Below are positions 31,998 to 42,715 of a DNA stretch of 49,233 nt, one piece after another (the first letter of the stretch is position 1; the number at the start of each line of letters is the position of its first letter). Position numbers and translations under genes: made by a program. Source of the stretch: Zoogloeaceae bacterium (lineage in GTDB: Bacteria; Pseudomonadota; Gammaproteobacteria; Burkholderiales; Rhodocyclaceae); the NCBI GenBank assembly GCA_031277315.1, contig JAITMP010000048.1:1-49233 (forward strand). Reading direction: 5' to 3'. The notes beneath the pieces were generated by a model. The model made no database searches. It was not told where the DNA came from and saw nothing but the letters and a program-made list of their open reading frames with translations.

Positions 31998-33197
31998 TAG
32001 CAGTTCGGCAAAGGGCAGAAAACGCACCTGGCCGCCGCGCGCGATGGCCTGCTCCGGCAGGCTGTCCACGAAGCCGTCGGCCCAGGCGCAGGAAGTCAGC
32101 ACGCCGGAGCCTTGATTCGGAAACAGGTCGAGGCCGCCTTCGCGGTTGATACGGACGCGGAGAAATTCGCGCCGGCGGTCCGGTTTCAGCCAATCGAAAT
32201 CGGCCCGCATCATGATGCCGCGCGGCGGCGCGGCGCGCGCGCCCTGACAGGCGAGCAGGAAAGGCCGCACCAGCATGAGAAAGGTGACGAAGGCCGAAAC
32301 CGGATTGCCGGGCAGGCCGATGAACGGCGTTTCGCCGACACCGATTCGGCCACATGCCAACGGCTTACCCGGCTTGATGGCGATCTTCCACAATTCGAGC
32401 GCGCCTTCCGCCTGCACCGCCGCCTTGACGTGATCTTCCTCTCCCACCGAAACGCCGCCGCTGGTGATGATGACATCGCTCGCGGCGGCTTCGCGCAGCG
32501 CCGCCCGCGTCGCCGCCAGCGTGTCGCGCACGATGCCAAGATCATTCACCTCGCAGCCGAGCGCAGCCAACAGGCCGCGCAAGGCGTAGCGGTTGGAGTT
32601 GTAGATGCCGCCCGGCTTGAGCGGCTCGCCCGGCGGCGTCAGTTCATCTCCGGTGAAAAACACCGCCACGCGCAAGCGGCGGAACACCGGCAGCGTCGCC
32701 AGCCCGACCGACGCCGCCAGCCCGATGTCCTGCGGCGTCAGGCGCGCGCCGGGCGCAAGCAGTTCAGCGCCGGCCTGAATATCCTCGCCGGCGCGGCGGA
32801 TGTTCTCGCCGAGGCGCGGCGCGCGATTGATCCGCACGAAGCCTTCCTCGGCGTGCTCACAGAATTCCTGCATCACGACCGCTTCCGCGCCCTCCGGCAC
32901 CGGCGCGCCGGTGAAAATGCGCGCCGCCGTGCCGTGAGCCAGCGGCATGCCGACGCTGCCGGCGGGAATGCGCTGCGCGACGGCAAGGCGCGCGCCAGCG
33001 GCGGACGCATCGGCCAAGCGAACGGCATAACCGTCCATCGCCGCGTTATCGCACGGCGGCACGGCGAGGCTGCTCGTCTGCGCCCGCGCCAGCACGCGGC
33101 CAACGGCGTCGACGGTATCCACCGTCTCGATCTCCGCCAGCGGACGGGCGGCAGCCAACAGTTTTTCCAAGGCGTCGTCGAAAGAAAGCAGGCTCAT
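31992..33197 (-). CDS. moeA: Molybdopterin molybdenumtransferase MoeA
   Basis: MoeA inserts molybdate into adenylated molybdopterin. The 401-residue protein has the N-terminal CDNAAMDGYAVRL, GTAARIFTGAPVPEGAEAVVMQE, RRAGEDIQAG and the MPT-binding domain with FFTGDEL, GGIYNSNRYAL, TSGGVSVGEEDHV and GLPGNPVSAFVTF. Its ATG overlaps the mobB stop by four bases. The genes for the earlier steps (moaA, moaC) are not in the window. Confidence 0.95.
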   Translation of the reverse strand: MSLLSFDDALEKLLAAARPLAEIETVDTVDAVGRVLARAQTSSLAVPPCDNAAMDGYAVRLADASAAGARLAVAQRIPAGSVGMPLAHGTAARIFTGAPVPEGAEAVVMQEFCEHAEEGFVRINRAPRLGENIRRAGEDIQAGAELLAPGARLTPQDIGLAASVGLATLPVFRRLRVAVFFTGDELTPPGEPLKPGGIYNSNRYALRGLLAALGCEVNDLGIVRDTLAATRAALREAAASDVIITSGGVSVGEEDHVKAAVQAEGALELWKIAIKPGKPLACGRIGVGETPFIGLPGNPVSAFVTFLMLVRPFLLACQGARAAPPRGIMMRADFDWLKPDRRREFLRVRINREGGLDLFPNQGSGVLTSCAWADGFVDSLPEQAIARGGQVRFLPFAELLY

Positions 33198-33691
33198 GTC
33201 AGTTCCAGATGTCGCAGGATGAATGCGGCGATGGCGTCGGGGTCGTTGATGTTCAGCAGCGGCAGCGCGGTATCCAGCGGCACATCGGTCGCCACGGCGA
33301 TGATGTCGCGCTGGCCGGGATGAAGCGGCGGCCTGCCGACGGCGGGCCGATAAACCTCCAGCTTCGGTATCAACCCGTCATGCTTGTAGCCCTCCACCAG
33401 CGCCAGATCGCAGGGCGACAGCAGCGCAAGCTGCTCCTTCAGCGTCGGCTCTCGTTCACCGCGCAACTCGTGCATCAGCGCCCAGCGCCCGTCCGACGCC
33501 AGCAGCACTTCCGTGCAGCCGGCTTCGCGGTGACGCCAGGAATCCTTGCCCGGCTGGTCGATGTCGAAACCGTGATGCGTATGCTTGATGAGAGAAACCT
33601 TCAGCCCCCGCCCGACAAAGCGCGGAATCAACTGCTCAATCAGCGTCGTCTTGCCGCTGCCGGAGTAACCGGCGAATCCGAATGCTTTCAT
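33194..33691 (-). CDS. mobB: Molybdopterin-guanine dinucleotide biosynthesis adaptor MobB
   Basis: MobB is a small P-loop GTP-binding protein that helps MobA form the guanine dinucleotide cofactor. The 165-residue protein has Walker A GYSGSGKTT (8-16), KVSLIKHTHHGFDIDQPGKDS (typical of MobB) and DLALVEGYK. It starts six bases after the rpoS stop, so the molybdenum genes could be read from the rpoS transcript. The C-terminal GDP-binding half looks normal. Confidence 0.92.
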   Translation of the reverse strand: MKAFGFAGYSGSGKTTLIEQLIPRFVGRGLKVSLIKHTHHGFDIDQPGKDSWRHREAGCTEVLLASDGRWALMHELRGEREPTLKEQLALLSPCDLALVEGYKHDGLIPKLEVYRPAVGRPPLHPGQRDIIAVATDVPLDTALPLLNINDPDAIAAFILRHLELT

Positions 33692-33697
33692 GGCGAA

Positions 33698-34648
33698 TTA
33701 CAGCAAAACGTCCTTGGACACACCGCGCCGCTTGAGGATGCGCCGCAACTGGACCAGGGCTTCAATCTGGATCTGCCGCACCCGCTCGCGCGTCAACGAC
33801 AGGCGTTCGGCGAGTTCTTCCAGCGTCACGACTTCGCCGCCATTGAGGCCGTAGCGATATTCGATGACCTGGCGCTGCTTGTCGTCGAGCATGCCGATCC
33901 ACTCGGCGACCAGATGCTCCACTTCGGCGGTCTGGATGCGCATCTCGGGCGTTTCGGCGTCGTCGTCGGCGAGGGATTCGCCGATGGAGCGGTTGGGGTC
34001 GATGTCGAGCGGCGCATCGAGAGAGGCGACGCGCTCGTTCAGCGCCAGCACCTGACGCACTTCCTCGACCGGCTTGTCGAGCAGCCGGGCGACATCCTCG
34101 ACGCCGGGTTCGAGCGCGCTTTCCGCTTCCAGCCGCCGCATGGCGCGCAGCACCGTGTTGAGTTCCTTCACCACATGCACGGGCAGGCGGATGGTGCGCG
34201 ACTGGTTCATGATGGCCCGCTCGATGTGCTGGCGAATCCACCAGGTGGCGTAGGTGGAAAAGCGGAAACCGCGCTCGGGATCGAATTTGTCGAGCGCGTG
34301 CATCAGCCCGAGATTGCCTTCCTCGATCAGGTCGAGCAAGGACAGGCCGCGATTCAAATAGCGCTTGGCGATGTTCACCACCAGGCGCAGATTATGCTCG
34401 ATCATTTTCTGCCGCGCCGGCGCATCGCCCTGACGGACAAGGCGGGCGTAGACCAGCTCCTGCTCGGCGGTCAGCAGCGGATTGGCGCCAATCTCGTTGA
34501 GATAAATGCGGGCGACATCATCAAGAAATTCGGGGTCAGCCGTTACAGCTGACTCAGCCGATTCAGCCAACTCAGCCGATTCAGCCAACTCGGCCAACTC
34601 AGCCGACTCAGCCGGCGCGCCTTCTTCCGGCAAGGCGTCGTCAGGCAT
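33698..34648 (-). CDS. rpoS: RNA polymerase sigma factor RpoS
   Basis: RpoS is the general stress and stationary-phase sigma factor. The 316-residue protein has region 1.2 ([17 protein letters not shown]), region 2 ([27 protein letters not shown] and the -10-reading [19 protein letters not shown]), region 3, and region 4 ([19 protein letters not shown]-like helix). Residues 13-35 are an unusual run of AES/AEL triplets from seven 9-bp repeats, lengthening the acidic N-terminus. The order surE-pcm-nlpD-rpoS supports the call. It begins three bases after the nlpD stop. Confidence 0.95.
   Translation of the reverse strand: MPDDALPEEGAPAESAELAELAESAELAESAESAVTADPEFLDDVARIYLNEIGANPLLTAEQELVYARLVRQGDAPARQKMIEHNLRLVVNIAKRYLNRGLSLLDLIEEGNLGLMHALDKFDPERGFRFSTYATWWIRQHIERAIMNQSRTIRLPVHVVKELNTVLRAMRRLEAESALEPGVEDVARLLDKPVEEVRQVLALNERVASLDAPLDIDPNRSIGESLADDDAETPEMRIQTAEVEHLVAEWIGMLDDKQRQVIEYRYGLNGGEVVTLEELAERLSLTRERVRQIQIEALVQLRRILKRRGVSKDVLL
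34551..34613. repeat. Seven 9-bp tandem repeats at the 5' end of rpoS
   Basis: Units alternate among GACTCAGCC, GATTCAGCC, AACTCAGCC and AACTCGGCC, seven in a row, in frame with rpoS. They encode Ala-Glu-Ser and Ala-Glu-Leu triplets in the region before sigma region 1.2. Slippage would change the length of this tail and not the frame. Confidence 0.85.
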
Positions 34649-34651
34649 GCG

Positions 34652-35518
34652 TTACCTCGGCGGCAGCAAGGGCAAGGGATCGATCGGCTTGCCCTGACGG
34701 CGAATCTCAAAATGCAGCTTGGCCCGCTCGGCGTCGCTATCGCCCAGTTCGGCGATCTTCTGCCCTCTCGACACCTGCTGCCCTTCCTTCGCCAGCAGCT
34801 TGCTGTTGTGGGCATACACACTGAGCAAGCCGCCGGCATGGTGCACGATGAGCAGATTGCCATAGCCGCGTATGCCGCTCCCGGCATATGTGACCTTGCC
34901 CGCCTCGGCGGCCAGCACGGCGTCGCCGATTTTGCCCTCGATGTCGACGCCCTTGTTGCCGCCTTCGACATAAGTGGCGATCACCTTGCCGCCGCTCGGC
35001 CACATCCAGTTCAGTTCACCGGCAGCGGGCGCAGTCATCGCGGCGGGCTTCGGCTCCGTCTTTGCCGCCGCCTGTTCCGTGTAAGGTTCCTTGCCGCCCT
35101 TCGGCGCGCGCTTGACGCCGTCATTTGACGGCGGCGAAGCGGATGAGGATGTCGACAAGGGGCGGGTTTCAACCGCCGCCGGATCGGCGACAGGCTTGAC
35201 GACGCTGGCTTCCTCGGGCGGCGCGACGCGCAAGCGCTGGCCGACGCTGATCATGGCCGGATTGTCGATGCTGTTCCAGGCCGCCACGTCCTGATACGAG
35301 CGGCCATATTCCAAAGCGATACTGTAGAGGGTTTCGCCTTTTTTCACGGTATGGAATTCACCCGGACTGGCGGTGGAAGACGAAGCAGTGGCAGGCGTGG
35401 CCGGCTTCGCGCTCCGGTCCGTCACCGGCGCGGGTCTGTTGGTGGCGCAGCCGGACAGCAAGCCGCCCAGCGCGAGAAACAGGATTGCGTATCGCAGAAC
35501 AGATGTGGTCATCCTCAT
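34652..35518 (-). CDS. nlpD: Murein hydrolase activator NlpD, lipoprotein
   Basis: NlpD is an outer-membrane lipoprotein that activates the amidase AmiC at the septum. The 288-residue protein has a lipobox LLSGC with Cys24, one LysM domain (about 55-98, [17 protein letters not shown]) and a Ser/Pro/Lys-rich linker. The C-terminal M23/LytM domain has [11 protein letters not shown] in place of the catalytic His/Asp motif, so it is catalytically degenerate, as in E. coli NlpD. It overlaps the pcm stop by four bases. As in E. coli, a main rpoS promoter probably lies inside this gene. Confidence 0.94.
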   Translation of the reverse strand: MRMTTSVLRYAILFLALGGLLSGCATNRPAPVTDRSAKPATPATASSSTASPGEFHTVKKGETLYSIALEYGRSYQDVAAWNSIDNPAMISVGQRLRVAPPEEASVVKPVADPAAVETRPLSTSSSASPPSNDGVKRAPKGGKEPYTEQAAAKTEPKPAAMTAPAAGELNWMWPSGGKVIATYVEGGNKGVDIEGKIGDAVLAAEAGKVTYAGSGIRGYGNLLIVHHAGGLLSVYAHNSKLLAKEGQQVSRGQKIAELGDSDAERAKLHFEIRRQGKPIDPLPLLPPR

Positions 35519-36171
35519 TCGACTCCAGCTACCAGCGGCACGAAGCGCACCGCGTCGAGGCGCGTTTCAGTAAAGCCGCGCGAATTGCGTTCGATCAGGC
35601 ACAGCGTCTGATCCGCGCCGCCCAGCGGCAGAATCAGGCGCCCGCCGACGGCAAGTTGTCCGGGCAGCGCCTCCGGCACGCGCATCGCGGCGGCGGCAAC
35701 GATGATTGTATCGAATGGCGCCGCGTCCGCCAGACCGAGACTGCCATCGGCATGCTTGAGTCTCACATTCGGCAGGCGCAGATGGCGCAGATTGGCGCGG
35801 GCCTTGTCGAGCAATTGCGCGATCCGCTCGACAGCGTAGACATCTTTCGCCAGTTGCGCCAGAACGGCGGCCTGATAGCCGCAGCCGGCGCCGATCTCCA
35901 GCGTCTTGCCCAGCTCGCGCCCGGCGGCCAGCAGTTCGATCATCCGCGCCACGACGAAAGGCTGGGAAATCGTCTGCTTCAAGCCGATCGGCAGCGCCGT
36001 GTCTTCGTAAGCGCGCGAAGCCAGCGCCTCCTCGACGAAAATGTGGCGCGGCACCGCCGCCATCGCCGCCAGCACCCGCTCATCCCGGATGCCGTCTTCG
36101 CGCAGACGCTCGATCATGCGCCCGCGCGTGCGCTGGGAGGTCATGCCGATGCCGGACAATTCAGGCTTCAT
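35515..36171 (-). CDS. pcm: Protein-L-isoaspartate O-methyltransferase
   Basis: Pcm methylates isoaspartyl residues in aged proteins using S-adenosylmethionine, starting their repair. The 218-residue protein has [17 protein letters not shown] (SAM motif I), the family N-terminal [23 protein letters not shown] with the substrate-contact Ser/Thr region, and RLILPLGG. It overlaps both neighbours (surE stop, nlpD start) by four bases in the conserved stationary-phase gene order. Confidence 0.95.
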   Translation of the reverse strand: MKPELSGIGMTSQRTRGRMIERLREDGIRDERVLAAMAAVPRHIFVEEALASRAYEDTALPIGLKQTISQPFVVARMIELLAAGRELGKTLEIGAGCGYQAAVLAQLAKDVYAVERIAQLLDKARANLRHLRLPNVRLKHADGSLGLADAAPFDTIIVAAAAMRVPEALPGQLAVGGRLILPLGGADQTLCLIERNSRGFTETRLDAVRFVPLVAGVE

Positions 36172-36911
36172 GCGCCGATCCAGCGCCGCACCAAGCCGAC
36201 TTGCGCGACGTGCGTCAAATCAATCTGGAGCGGCGTCACCGATGCAAAGCCGTTCTCCACGGCATGGAAATCCGTTTCCTCGCCAGCGTCCCGCGCCGGC
36301 CCGGCGGCCCCGACCCAATACACCGTTTCTCCACGCGGATTGATCTGCTTGACGACGCCTTCCGCCTTGTGCCGCTTGCCCAGCCGCGTGACACGGATGC
36401 CCTTCAGCGCATCCGGCGCCACATCCGGCACATTGATGTTCAACAGCACCGGCTCGCCCAGCGGATCGCGCAGGCAGCGTTGCACCATCTCCCGCGTCAC
36501 CCGCGCCGCCGTTTCAAGATGCGCGGCCTTGCGGCTCGTCAGCGACACCGCCATCGAAGGCACGCCAAGCAGATAACCCTCGGTGGCGGCAGCGACAGTG
36601 CCGGAATACAGCGTGTCATCGCCCATGTTGGCGCCCAGATTGATGCCCGAAATCACCATGTCCGGCAGATGATCCAGCATTCCGGTCACGGCAAGGTGCA
36701 CGCAATCCGTCGGTGTGCCATTGACGAAATAGAAACCGTTGGCGGCTTGCCACAGCCGCAGGGGCCGGTCGAGCGTGAGGGAATTGCTGGCGCCGCTGCG
36801 GTCGCGCTCCGGGGCCACCACCGTGATCGTGGCCAGATCCGCAAGCGCCCCGGCAAGCGCCTCGATGCCGGGAGCGAAATAACCGTCATCATTGGAAAGC
36901 AGGATGCGCAT
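36168..36911 (-). CDS. surE: 5'/3'-nucleotidase SurE
   Basis: SurE is a stationary-phase survival phosphatase that dephosphorylates nucleoside monophosphates. The 247-residue protein starts [15 protein letters not shown], where Asp8 and Asp9 bind metal, and has [49 protein letters not shown] and NINVPD. The frame is open upstream through the tRNA region, so ATG at 36911 is chosen by family alignment. It is the first gene of surE-pcm-nlpD-rpoS. Confidence 0.96.
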   Translation of the reverse strand: MRILLSNDDGYFAPGIEALAGALADLATITVVAPERDRSGASNSLTLDRPLRLWQAANGFYFVNGTPTDCVHLAVTGMLDHLPDMVISGINLGANMGDDTLYSGTVAAATEGYLLGVPSMAVSLTSRKAAHLETAARVTREMVQRCLRDPLGEPVLLNINVPDVAPDALKGIRVTRLGKRHKAEGVVKQINPRGETVYWVGAAGPARDAGEETDFHAVENGFASVTPLQIDLTHVAQVGLVRRWIGA

Positions 36912-36947
36912 GGTATGCCGCGCGGCGATAACTGTCTTTGGGGAAAT

Positions 36948-37025
<78 letters not shown>

Positions 37026-37103
37026 CCGGAATGTGAAATTATAGCAGAGGGCAACCCGATGCGCCCCGCCCTGCTTGCTGAAACCGCAAGCCGAAACAAC
37101 CCT

Positions 37104-37167
37104 CGTCATTCCGCACGCAGTCGCGGAATCCATGCGGGGGTGGATTCCCGCCTTCGCGGGAATGACG
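37104..37167. repeat. Inverted-repeat element between merR and tRNA-Pro
   Basis: CGTCATTCC (37104-37112) pairs with GGAATGACG (37159-37167), with internal GGAATCC and GGATTCC, so the whole 64 bases fold into a long imperfect hairpin. The GTCATTCC...GGAATGAC type is a common dispersed intergenic repeat in proteobacteria. Confidence 0.65.
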
Positions 37168-37196
37168 ATAAGGTAGCGAGTAGGCTGGGGTTGAGC

Positions 37197-37268
37197 GTAG
37201 GCTGGGTTGAGCGCAGCGAAACCCAGCATGCTGAAGCTGGGATTCCGTTTCACTCCATCCCAGCCTAC
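37197..37268. repeat. Nested hairpin repeat, diverged copy C
   Basis: GTAGGCTGGG (37197-37206) pairs perfectly with CCCAGCCTAC (37259-37268). Inside lies CTGGGTT-GAGCGCAGCGA-AACCCAG (37202-37226), a relative of the repeats at 12528 and 16931. A further partial TAGGCTGGGG is at 37181. The cluster occupies most of the gap between merR and tRNA-Pro. Confidence 0.65.
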
Positions 37269-37311
37269 GTCCCTGTTGTTTTCTCCTCTCGCCCGCTTGC
37301 GGGAATCGGCG

Positions 37312-37665
37312 TCAGGCGCGCAGAAGGGCGATGATGTCGGCGATTTCGCCGCGCAGGGGGGTGGCAGCGGCGGGTTCGGGATTGGCGGGGGCGGCGTCCT
37401 TGGCGGGGCGTTCTTCGAGCCGGTTGCGGGCGCCGCTGATGGTGAAGCCGTCGGCATACAGCAGTTCGCGGATGCGGCGCACCAGCAGCACTTCATGGTG
37501 TTGGTAGTAGCGGCGGTTGCCGCGCCGCTTGACTGGCCGCAACTGGGTGAATTCCTGCTCCCAGTAACGCAGCACGTGCGGCTTGACGCCGCACAGTTCG
37601 CTTACTTCGCCGATGGTGAAGTAGCGTTTTGCCGGGATCGGCGGCAGCTCATCCTTGCTCGCCAT
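37312..37665 (-). CDS. MerR-family transcriptional regulator
   Basis: This 117-residue protein starts with [28 protein letters not shown], the MerR winged helix-turn-helix. [24 protein letters not shown] and a short helical tail follow. There is no metal-binding cysteine cluster or effector domain. Genes of this type follow ihfA in many beta- and gammaproteobacteria. Its ATG lies inside the ihfA 3' end, a 17-base overlap in another frame, so it is tightly coupled to IHF production. Its targets are unknown. Confidence 0.9.
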   Translation of the reverse strand: MASKDELPPIPAKRYFTIGEVSELCGVKPHVLRYWEQEFTQLRPVKRRGNRRYYQHHEVLLVRRIRELLYADGFTISGARNRLEERPAKDAAPANPEPAAATPLRGEIADIIALLRA

Positions 37666-37954
37666 GACTGCTCCGCTTTTCCACCGAGCTCTTCAGCTTC
37701 TGGCTGGCGTGGAAGGTGACGACGCGGCGGGCGGTGATGGGAATTTCTTCGCCGGTTTTCGGGTTCCGGCCCGGACGCTGCGGCTTGTCGCGCAACTGGA
37801 AATTGCCGAAGCCGGACAGTTTGACGCCTTCTCCCCGCTCCAGCGCCATGCGGATTTCCTCGAAAAAAGCTTCGACCATGCCTTTGGCTTCGCGCTTGTT
37901 CAAACCGACTTTCTCGAACAGGAGATCGGCCAGTTCGGCCTTTGTTAACGTCAT
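37649..37954 (-). CDS. ihfA: Integration host factor subunit alpha
   Basis: IhfA pairs with IhfB and bends DNA sharply at specific sites. The 101-residue protein has [23 protein letters not shown] and the DNA-intercalating arm [20 protein letters not shown]. The C-terminal tail is slightly long and basic ([15 protein letters not shown]). It lies nine bases after the pheT stop, the same linkage as in E. coli. Confidence 0.95.
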   Translation of the reverse strand: MTLTKAELADLLFEKVGLNKREAKGMVEAFFEEIRMALERGEGVKLSGFGNFQLRDKPQRPGRNPKTGEEIPITARRVVTFHASQKLKSSVEKRSSHGEQG

Positions 37955-37963
37955 ATCCGCTCC

Positions 37964-40351
37964 CTATGAACGCAGCTTGGCGGCAAACTTCCGCACTGCG
38001 GCGTCGACCATTCCGGCCACCGCCGCATCGACTTCCCAATCCGCCAGCGTTTTGCCAGTATCTTGCATAACTACCCGGAATGCAAGGCTTTTTTTGTCAG
38101 GGTCGATGCCTTTTCCTTGATACATATCGAACAAAACGACCTCTCTGACAAACGCCGGAGCGGCGGACAGCAAGGCGTCCCGGAGGGAGCGGGCGGGCAG
38201 ATCCTGCGCCACCACCAAGGCGAGGTCGCGCAACACGGCCGGGAAGCGGGAAACCTCCTCGTAAGCCGGCAAAGGCTGTTGCAGGACGGCATCCAGATCG
38301 AGTTCAAACACCACCGGCGCCGTACCCAATTCGTATTTCTGCACCCAGCGCGGATGCAGTTCGCCGACCAGTCCGATCGTCTTTCCCCGCACGATGACGG
38401 CGGCGGCGCGGCCCGGATGCAGGGCCGGATGCGCGAGCCGCTCGAAATCCGCCGTCAGGGGCAGCAGGAGGGCTTCGACATCGGCCTTGGCGTCATAAAA
38501 ATCAGTCTGGCGTTTCGCCGCGCCCCACTGCTCGGGCGCGCACGGCCCCCAGGCCAGCGCGCCGATCCGCTGCGGCTGCGCGTAGCCGGGAATGGATTGG
38601 CTGGGCTGGCTGGACTCGCCGCGCAAAAAGCAGCGGCCCGTTTCAAACACCCGCACCCGGTCGAGACGGCGGTTGAGGTTGCTGACGAGATTCGCCACCA
38701 GTCCGCCGATCAGGCTCGAACGCATGACGCCCATCTGGCTGGCGATCGGATTGGCGAGGACGACCGGATCCGCGTTGGCGCAGAAATCCTGCTCCCAAAC
38801 GGCATCGACGAAACTGTAATTCACGACTTCCTGATAATCACGCGCCGCCAGCAGACGGCGCAGACGCCAGACCGTGCGCTGCCGTTCGTTCTGCGGCAGG
38901 ATCGCCAGCGACCCTTGCGGCAGACGCACCGGAATATTGTCGTAGCCGTGCAGCCGCGCCAGTTCCTCGATCAAATCTTCCTCGATGGCGATGTCGAAGC
39001 GGTGCGAAGGCGGCGTCACCGTGAAGACTTCGCCGTCGCGCTTGAATTCGAAATCCAGCCCCTGGAAAAGCCGCGCCACGGTTTCCGCGTCGAGTTCGAT
39101 GCCGAGGATTTTTTTCACACGCGGCACGCGCAGCCGCACCGCCTCGCGCTGCGGCAGCGCCTCCGGCGCGACCGTTTCCGTCACCGGCCCGGCCTGCCCG
39201 CCGCAGATGGACTGCACCAGCCAGGTGGCGCGTTCCAGCGCTTCACGCGGGGCGGCGAAATCGACGCCGCGCTCGAAACGGTAGGAAGCGTCGGAGGAAA
39301 AACCCAGCGCGCGTGCCTTGCCGGCGACGGCATCCGGCGCGAAGAAGGCGCTCTCCAGAAAAATCTCGCTGGTGGCATCGCTGATGCCGCTTTCCTCACC
39401 GCCCATGACGCCGGCCATCGCCAGCGCCCGCTTGTCGTCGGCGATCAGGCCCGTGTCGGCGGCGGGCGTGATGGTCTGCCCGTTCAGCAGCAGCAATGTT
39501 TCGCCCGGCGCCGGATAGCGCACATGCACCGCGCCATGCAGACGCGCATTGTCGAAGGCGTGCATGGGCTGGCCGAGTTCGAGCATGACGTAGTTGGTGA
39601 CGTCGACGACGGCGCTGATCGAGCGGATGCCGCTGCGCTCCAGACGGCGCTTCATCCAGACCGGTGTCGGCGCCTTGGCGTTGATGCCGCTGACGACGCG
39701 CCCGCAATAACGCGGACAGACGGCGGGCGCGTCCAGAATAATGTCGCGGCGCAGATCGCAGCCGATGGCCGCATGCGGGATCTCCGGCAGCGTCACCCGC
39801 GCGCCCGTCAGCGCCCGGACTTCGCGGGCGATGCCTTTCAGGTTGAGGCAGTCGGCGCGGTTCGGCGTCAGCTTGAGCGTAAACAGCTTGTCATCGAGCG
39901 CCAGATAAGCGCGGATGTCCTCGCCGATCGGCGCCTCGTCCGGCAGCGCCAAGAGGCCGCTGTGATCGTCCGACAAACCCAGTTCACGCGCCGAACAGAG
40001 CATGCCGGCGGATTCAGCGCCGCGCACCTTGGCGGCCTTGATCTTGATGCCCGGCAATTCGGCGCCGACCAGCGCGCAGGGCGCGATCATGCCGGCGGCG
40101 ACATTCGGCGCGCCGCAAACGATCTGCAAAGGTTCTCCCTGCCCAGCGTCGACGCGGCAGAGCTTCAGCTTGTCGGCATTCGGGTGTTTGTCGACGGACA
40201 GCACCCGCGCCACCACCACGCCGCTGAACGCGGGGGCGACAGCTTGCAGGGCTTCCACCTCCAGCCCGGCCATGGTCAGGCGCTGCGCCAATTCGGCGCT
40301 GCCAAGCGGCGGGTCGATGAACTCTCTCAGCCAGTGTTCCGAAAACTGCAT
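37964..40351 (-). CDS. pheT: Phenylalanyl-tRNA synthetase beta subunit
   Basis: PheT forms the alpha2-beta2 enzyme that charges tRNA-Phe. The 795-residue protein has the N-terminal EMAP-like tRNA-binding domain (VDAGQGEPLQIVCGAPNV), B3/B4 editing domains (FDNARLHG), B5 (DIAIEEDLIEELARLHGYDNIPV) and the C-terminal FDX-ACB anticodon domain (SRFPAVLRDLALVV). It starts two bases after the pheS stop. Length and domain order are normal. Confidence 0.97.
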   Translation of the reverse strand: MQFSEHWLREFIDPPLGSAELAQRLTMAGLEVEALQAVAPAFSGVVVARVLSVDKHPNADKLKLCRVDAGQGEPLQIVCGAPNVAAGMIAPCALVGAELPGIKIKAAKVRGAESAGMLCSARELGLSDDHSGLLALPDEAPIGEDIRAYLALDDKLFTLKLTPNRADCLNLKGIAREVRALTGARVTLPEIPHAAIGCDLRRDIILDAPAVCPRYCGRVVSGINAKAPTPVWMKRRLERSGIRSISAVVDVTNYVMLELGQPMHAFDNARLHGAVHVRYPAPGETLLLLNGQTITPAADTGLIADDKRALAMAGVMGGEESGISDATSEIFLESAFFAPDAVAGKARALGFSSDASYRFERGVDFAAPREALERATWLVQSICGGQAGPVTETVAPEALPQREAVRLRVPRVKKILGIELDAETVARLFQGLDFEFKRDGEVFTVTPPSHRFDIAIEEDLIEELARLHGYDNIPVRLPQGSLAILPQNERQRTVWRLRRLLAARDYQEVVNYSFVDAVWEQDFCANADPVVLANPIASQMGVMRSSLIGGLVANLVSNLNRRLDRVRVFETGRCFLRGESSQPSQSIPGYAQPQRIGALAWGPCAPEQWGAAKRQTDFYDAKADVEALLLPLTADFERLAHPALHPGRAAAVIVRGKTIGLVGELHPRWVQKYELGTAPVVFELDLDAVLQQPLPAYEEVSRFPAVLRDLALVVAQDLPARSLRDALLSAAPAFVREVVLFDMYQGKGIDPDKKSLAFRVVMQDTGKTLADWEVDAAVAGMVDAAVRKFAAKLRS

Positions 40352-40353
40352 GA

Positions 40354-41424
<1,071 letters not shown>

Positions 41425-41434
41425 CTATTCGCAC

Positions 41435-41794
41435 TCAGGCAGAGAGGCTCGCCTTGGCCTGGTTCGCAAGCTGGGTAAATGCCGGCTTGTCGAACACGGC
41501 CAGGTCGGCCAGTATCTTGCGGTCGACGTCGATGGACGCCTTTTTCAGGCCGTTCATCAACACGCTGTATGTCATGCCCAGTTCACGCGCCGCCGCGTTG
41601 ATGCGGATGATCCACAGCGAGCGGAACTGACGCTTGCGCTGACGGCGGTCACGGTAGGCGTACTGCCCGGCTTTCATCACCGCCTGCTTGGCGATGCGGT
41701 AAACGGTGCTGCGGCGGCCGCGGTAACCCTTGGCCTGATTCAGCACTTTCTTGTGGCGCGCGTGCGCCGTTACTCCGCGTTTGACTCGTGGCAT
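41435..41794 (-). CDS. rplT: 50S ribosomal protein L20
   Basis: L20 is an early assembly protein of the 50S subunit. The 119-residue protein has the family start [27 protein letters not shown] and the RNA-binding [16 protein letters not shown]. It starts 11 bases after the rpmI stop. In other bacteria L20 represses its own operon by binding the leader RNA; whether it does so here is unknown. Confidence 0.97.
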   Translation of the reverse strand: MPRVKRGVTAHARHKKVLNQAKGYRGRRSTVYRIAKQAVMKAGQYAYRDRRQRKRQFRSLWIIRINAAARELGMTYSVLMNGLKKASIDVDRKILADLAVFDKPAFTQLANQAKASLSA

Positions 41795-41805
41795 GGTCGC
41801 GCTCC

Positions 41806-42003
41806 TCAGGCGTAGGGCAGCATGGCCCGGATGGAGGCAACATCCGCGTCATGAACGTTCACCGCGCCGCGCAGGTGACGCTTGGCCTTGGTGGTTTTCT
41901 TGGTCAGGATGTGGCGCTTGAACGCCTGGGAACGCTTGACGCTGCCCCCCGGCCGCACCTTGAAGCGCTTGGCAGCGCCGGATTTGGTTTTCATCTTCGG
42001 CAT
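41806..42003 (-). CDS. rpmI: 50S ribosomal protein L35
   Basis: This 65-residue basic ribosomal protein starts [16 protein letters not shown] and has the conserved [19 protein letters not shown] block. It is encoded between infC and rplT, as in most bacteria. A 172-base leader separates it from infC and holds two tandem repeats, where translational control by L20 would be expected. Confidence 0.97.
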   Translation of the reverse strand: MPKMKTKSGAAKRFKVRPGGSVKRSQAFKRHILTKKTTKAKRHLRGAVNVHDADVASIRAMLPYA

Positions 42004-42072
42004 CGAAGAATCTCCTTTTTAACATGGCGTCAGGTGGCTTCCAGTTCGGAAGCGCTTCGACAACCCGCAACC

Positions 42073-42132
42073 ACTTGTGCATGAACCTACTTGTGTATAA
42101 ACCCACTGGCCGGTTCAATTGGCCGGTTCATT
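42073..42132. repeat. Two tandem duplications in the infC-rpmI gap
   Basis: ACTTGTGCATGAACCT (42073-42088) is followed by ACTTGTGTATAAACCC (42089-42104), with 13 of 16 matches. TGGCCGGTTCAAT (42107-42119) is followed by TGGCCGGTTCATT (42120-42132), with 12 of 13 matches. Both lie in the leader upstream of rpmI, where an L20-binding RNA structure would be expected. Confidence 0.65.
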
Positions 42133-42175
42133 CCGCCTTGCGCCCTGTGGAGCAAACCCCGCAGGCGCGTGAAAC

Positions 42176-42715
42176 TCAATGCTTCTGCTGCTTTTTCACC
42201 GGCGCCAGCACCATGATCAACTGACGCCCTTCCATCTTGGGAAACTGCTCGACGGCGCCATACGGCTCCAGATCGGCCTTCACCCGTTCCAGCAGGCGCA
42301 CGCCGAATTCCTGGTGCGCCATCTCCCTGCCCCGAAAACGCAGGGTGATTTTTGTCTTGTCGCCTTCTTGCAGAAAACGGATCAGGTTCCGCAGCTTGAT
42401 CTGGTAATCGCCCTCGTCCGTGCCGGGCCGGAATTTCACTTCCTTGACCTGTATCTGCTTCTGCTTCAGCTTCGCTTCATGGGCTTTTTTCGCCTCGGCG
42501 TACTTGAACTTGCCGTAGTCCATGATGCGGCAGACCGGCGGTTTGGCCAGCGGGGCAATTTCCACCAGATCGACCCCTGCTTCTTCGGCCATTTTCAGCG
42601 CTGACTGAACCGAAACGATCCCGATCTGTTCGCCGTCTTCCCCGATCAGACGAATCTCGGGGGCGTTGATCTCCTCATTCAGACGCTGCGCCTTCTGCTG
42701 TTGTAACTGTGCGAT
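42176..42715 (-). CDS. infC: Translation initiation factor IF-3, AUC start codon
   Basis: IF-3 prevents subunit joining and proofreads start codons. The 179-residue protein contains [50 protein letters not shown] and the C-domain [14 protein letters not shown]. No ATG, GTG or TTG fits the N-terminus: the first ATG would delete 41 conserved residues. ATC at 42715-42713 is preceded by GGAGA eight bases upstream, and an in-frame TGA lies two codons earlier. infC often uses a rare start codon (AUU in E. coli) so that IF-3 limits its own synthesis. Confidence 0.92.
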   Translation of the reverse strand: MAQLQQQKAQRLNEEINAPEIRLIGEDGEQIGIVSVQSALKMAEEAGVDLVEIAPLAKPPVCRIMDYGKFKYAEAKKAHEAKLKQKQIQVKEVKFRPGTDEGDYQIKLRNLIRFLQEGDKTKITLRFRGREMAHQEFGVRLLERVKADLEPYGAVEQFPKMEGRQLIMVLAPVKKQQKH

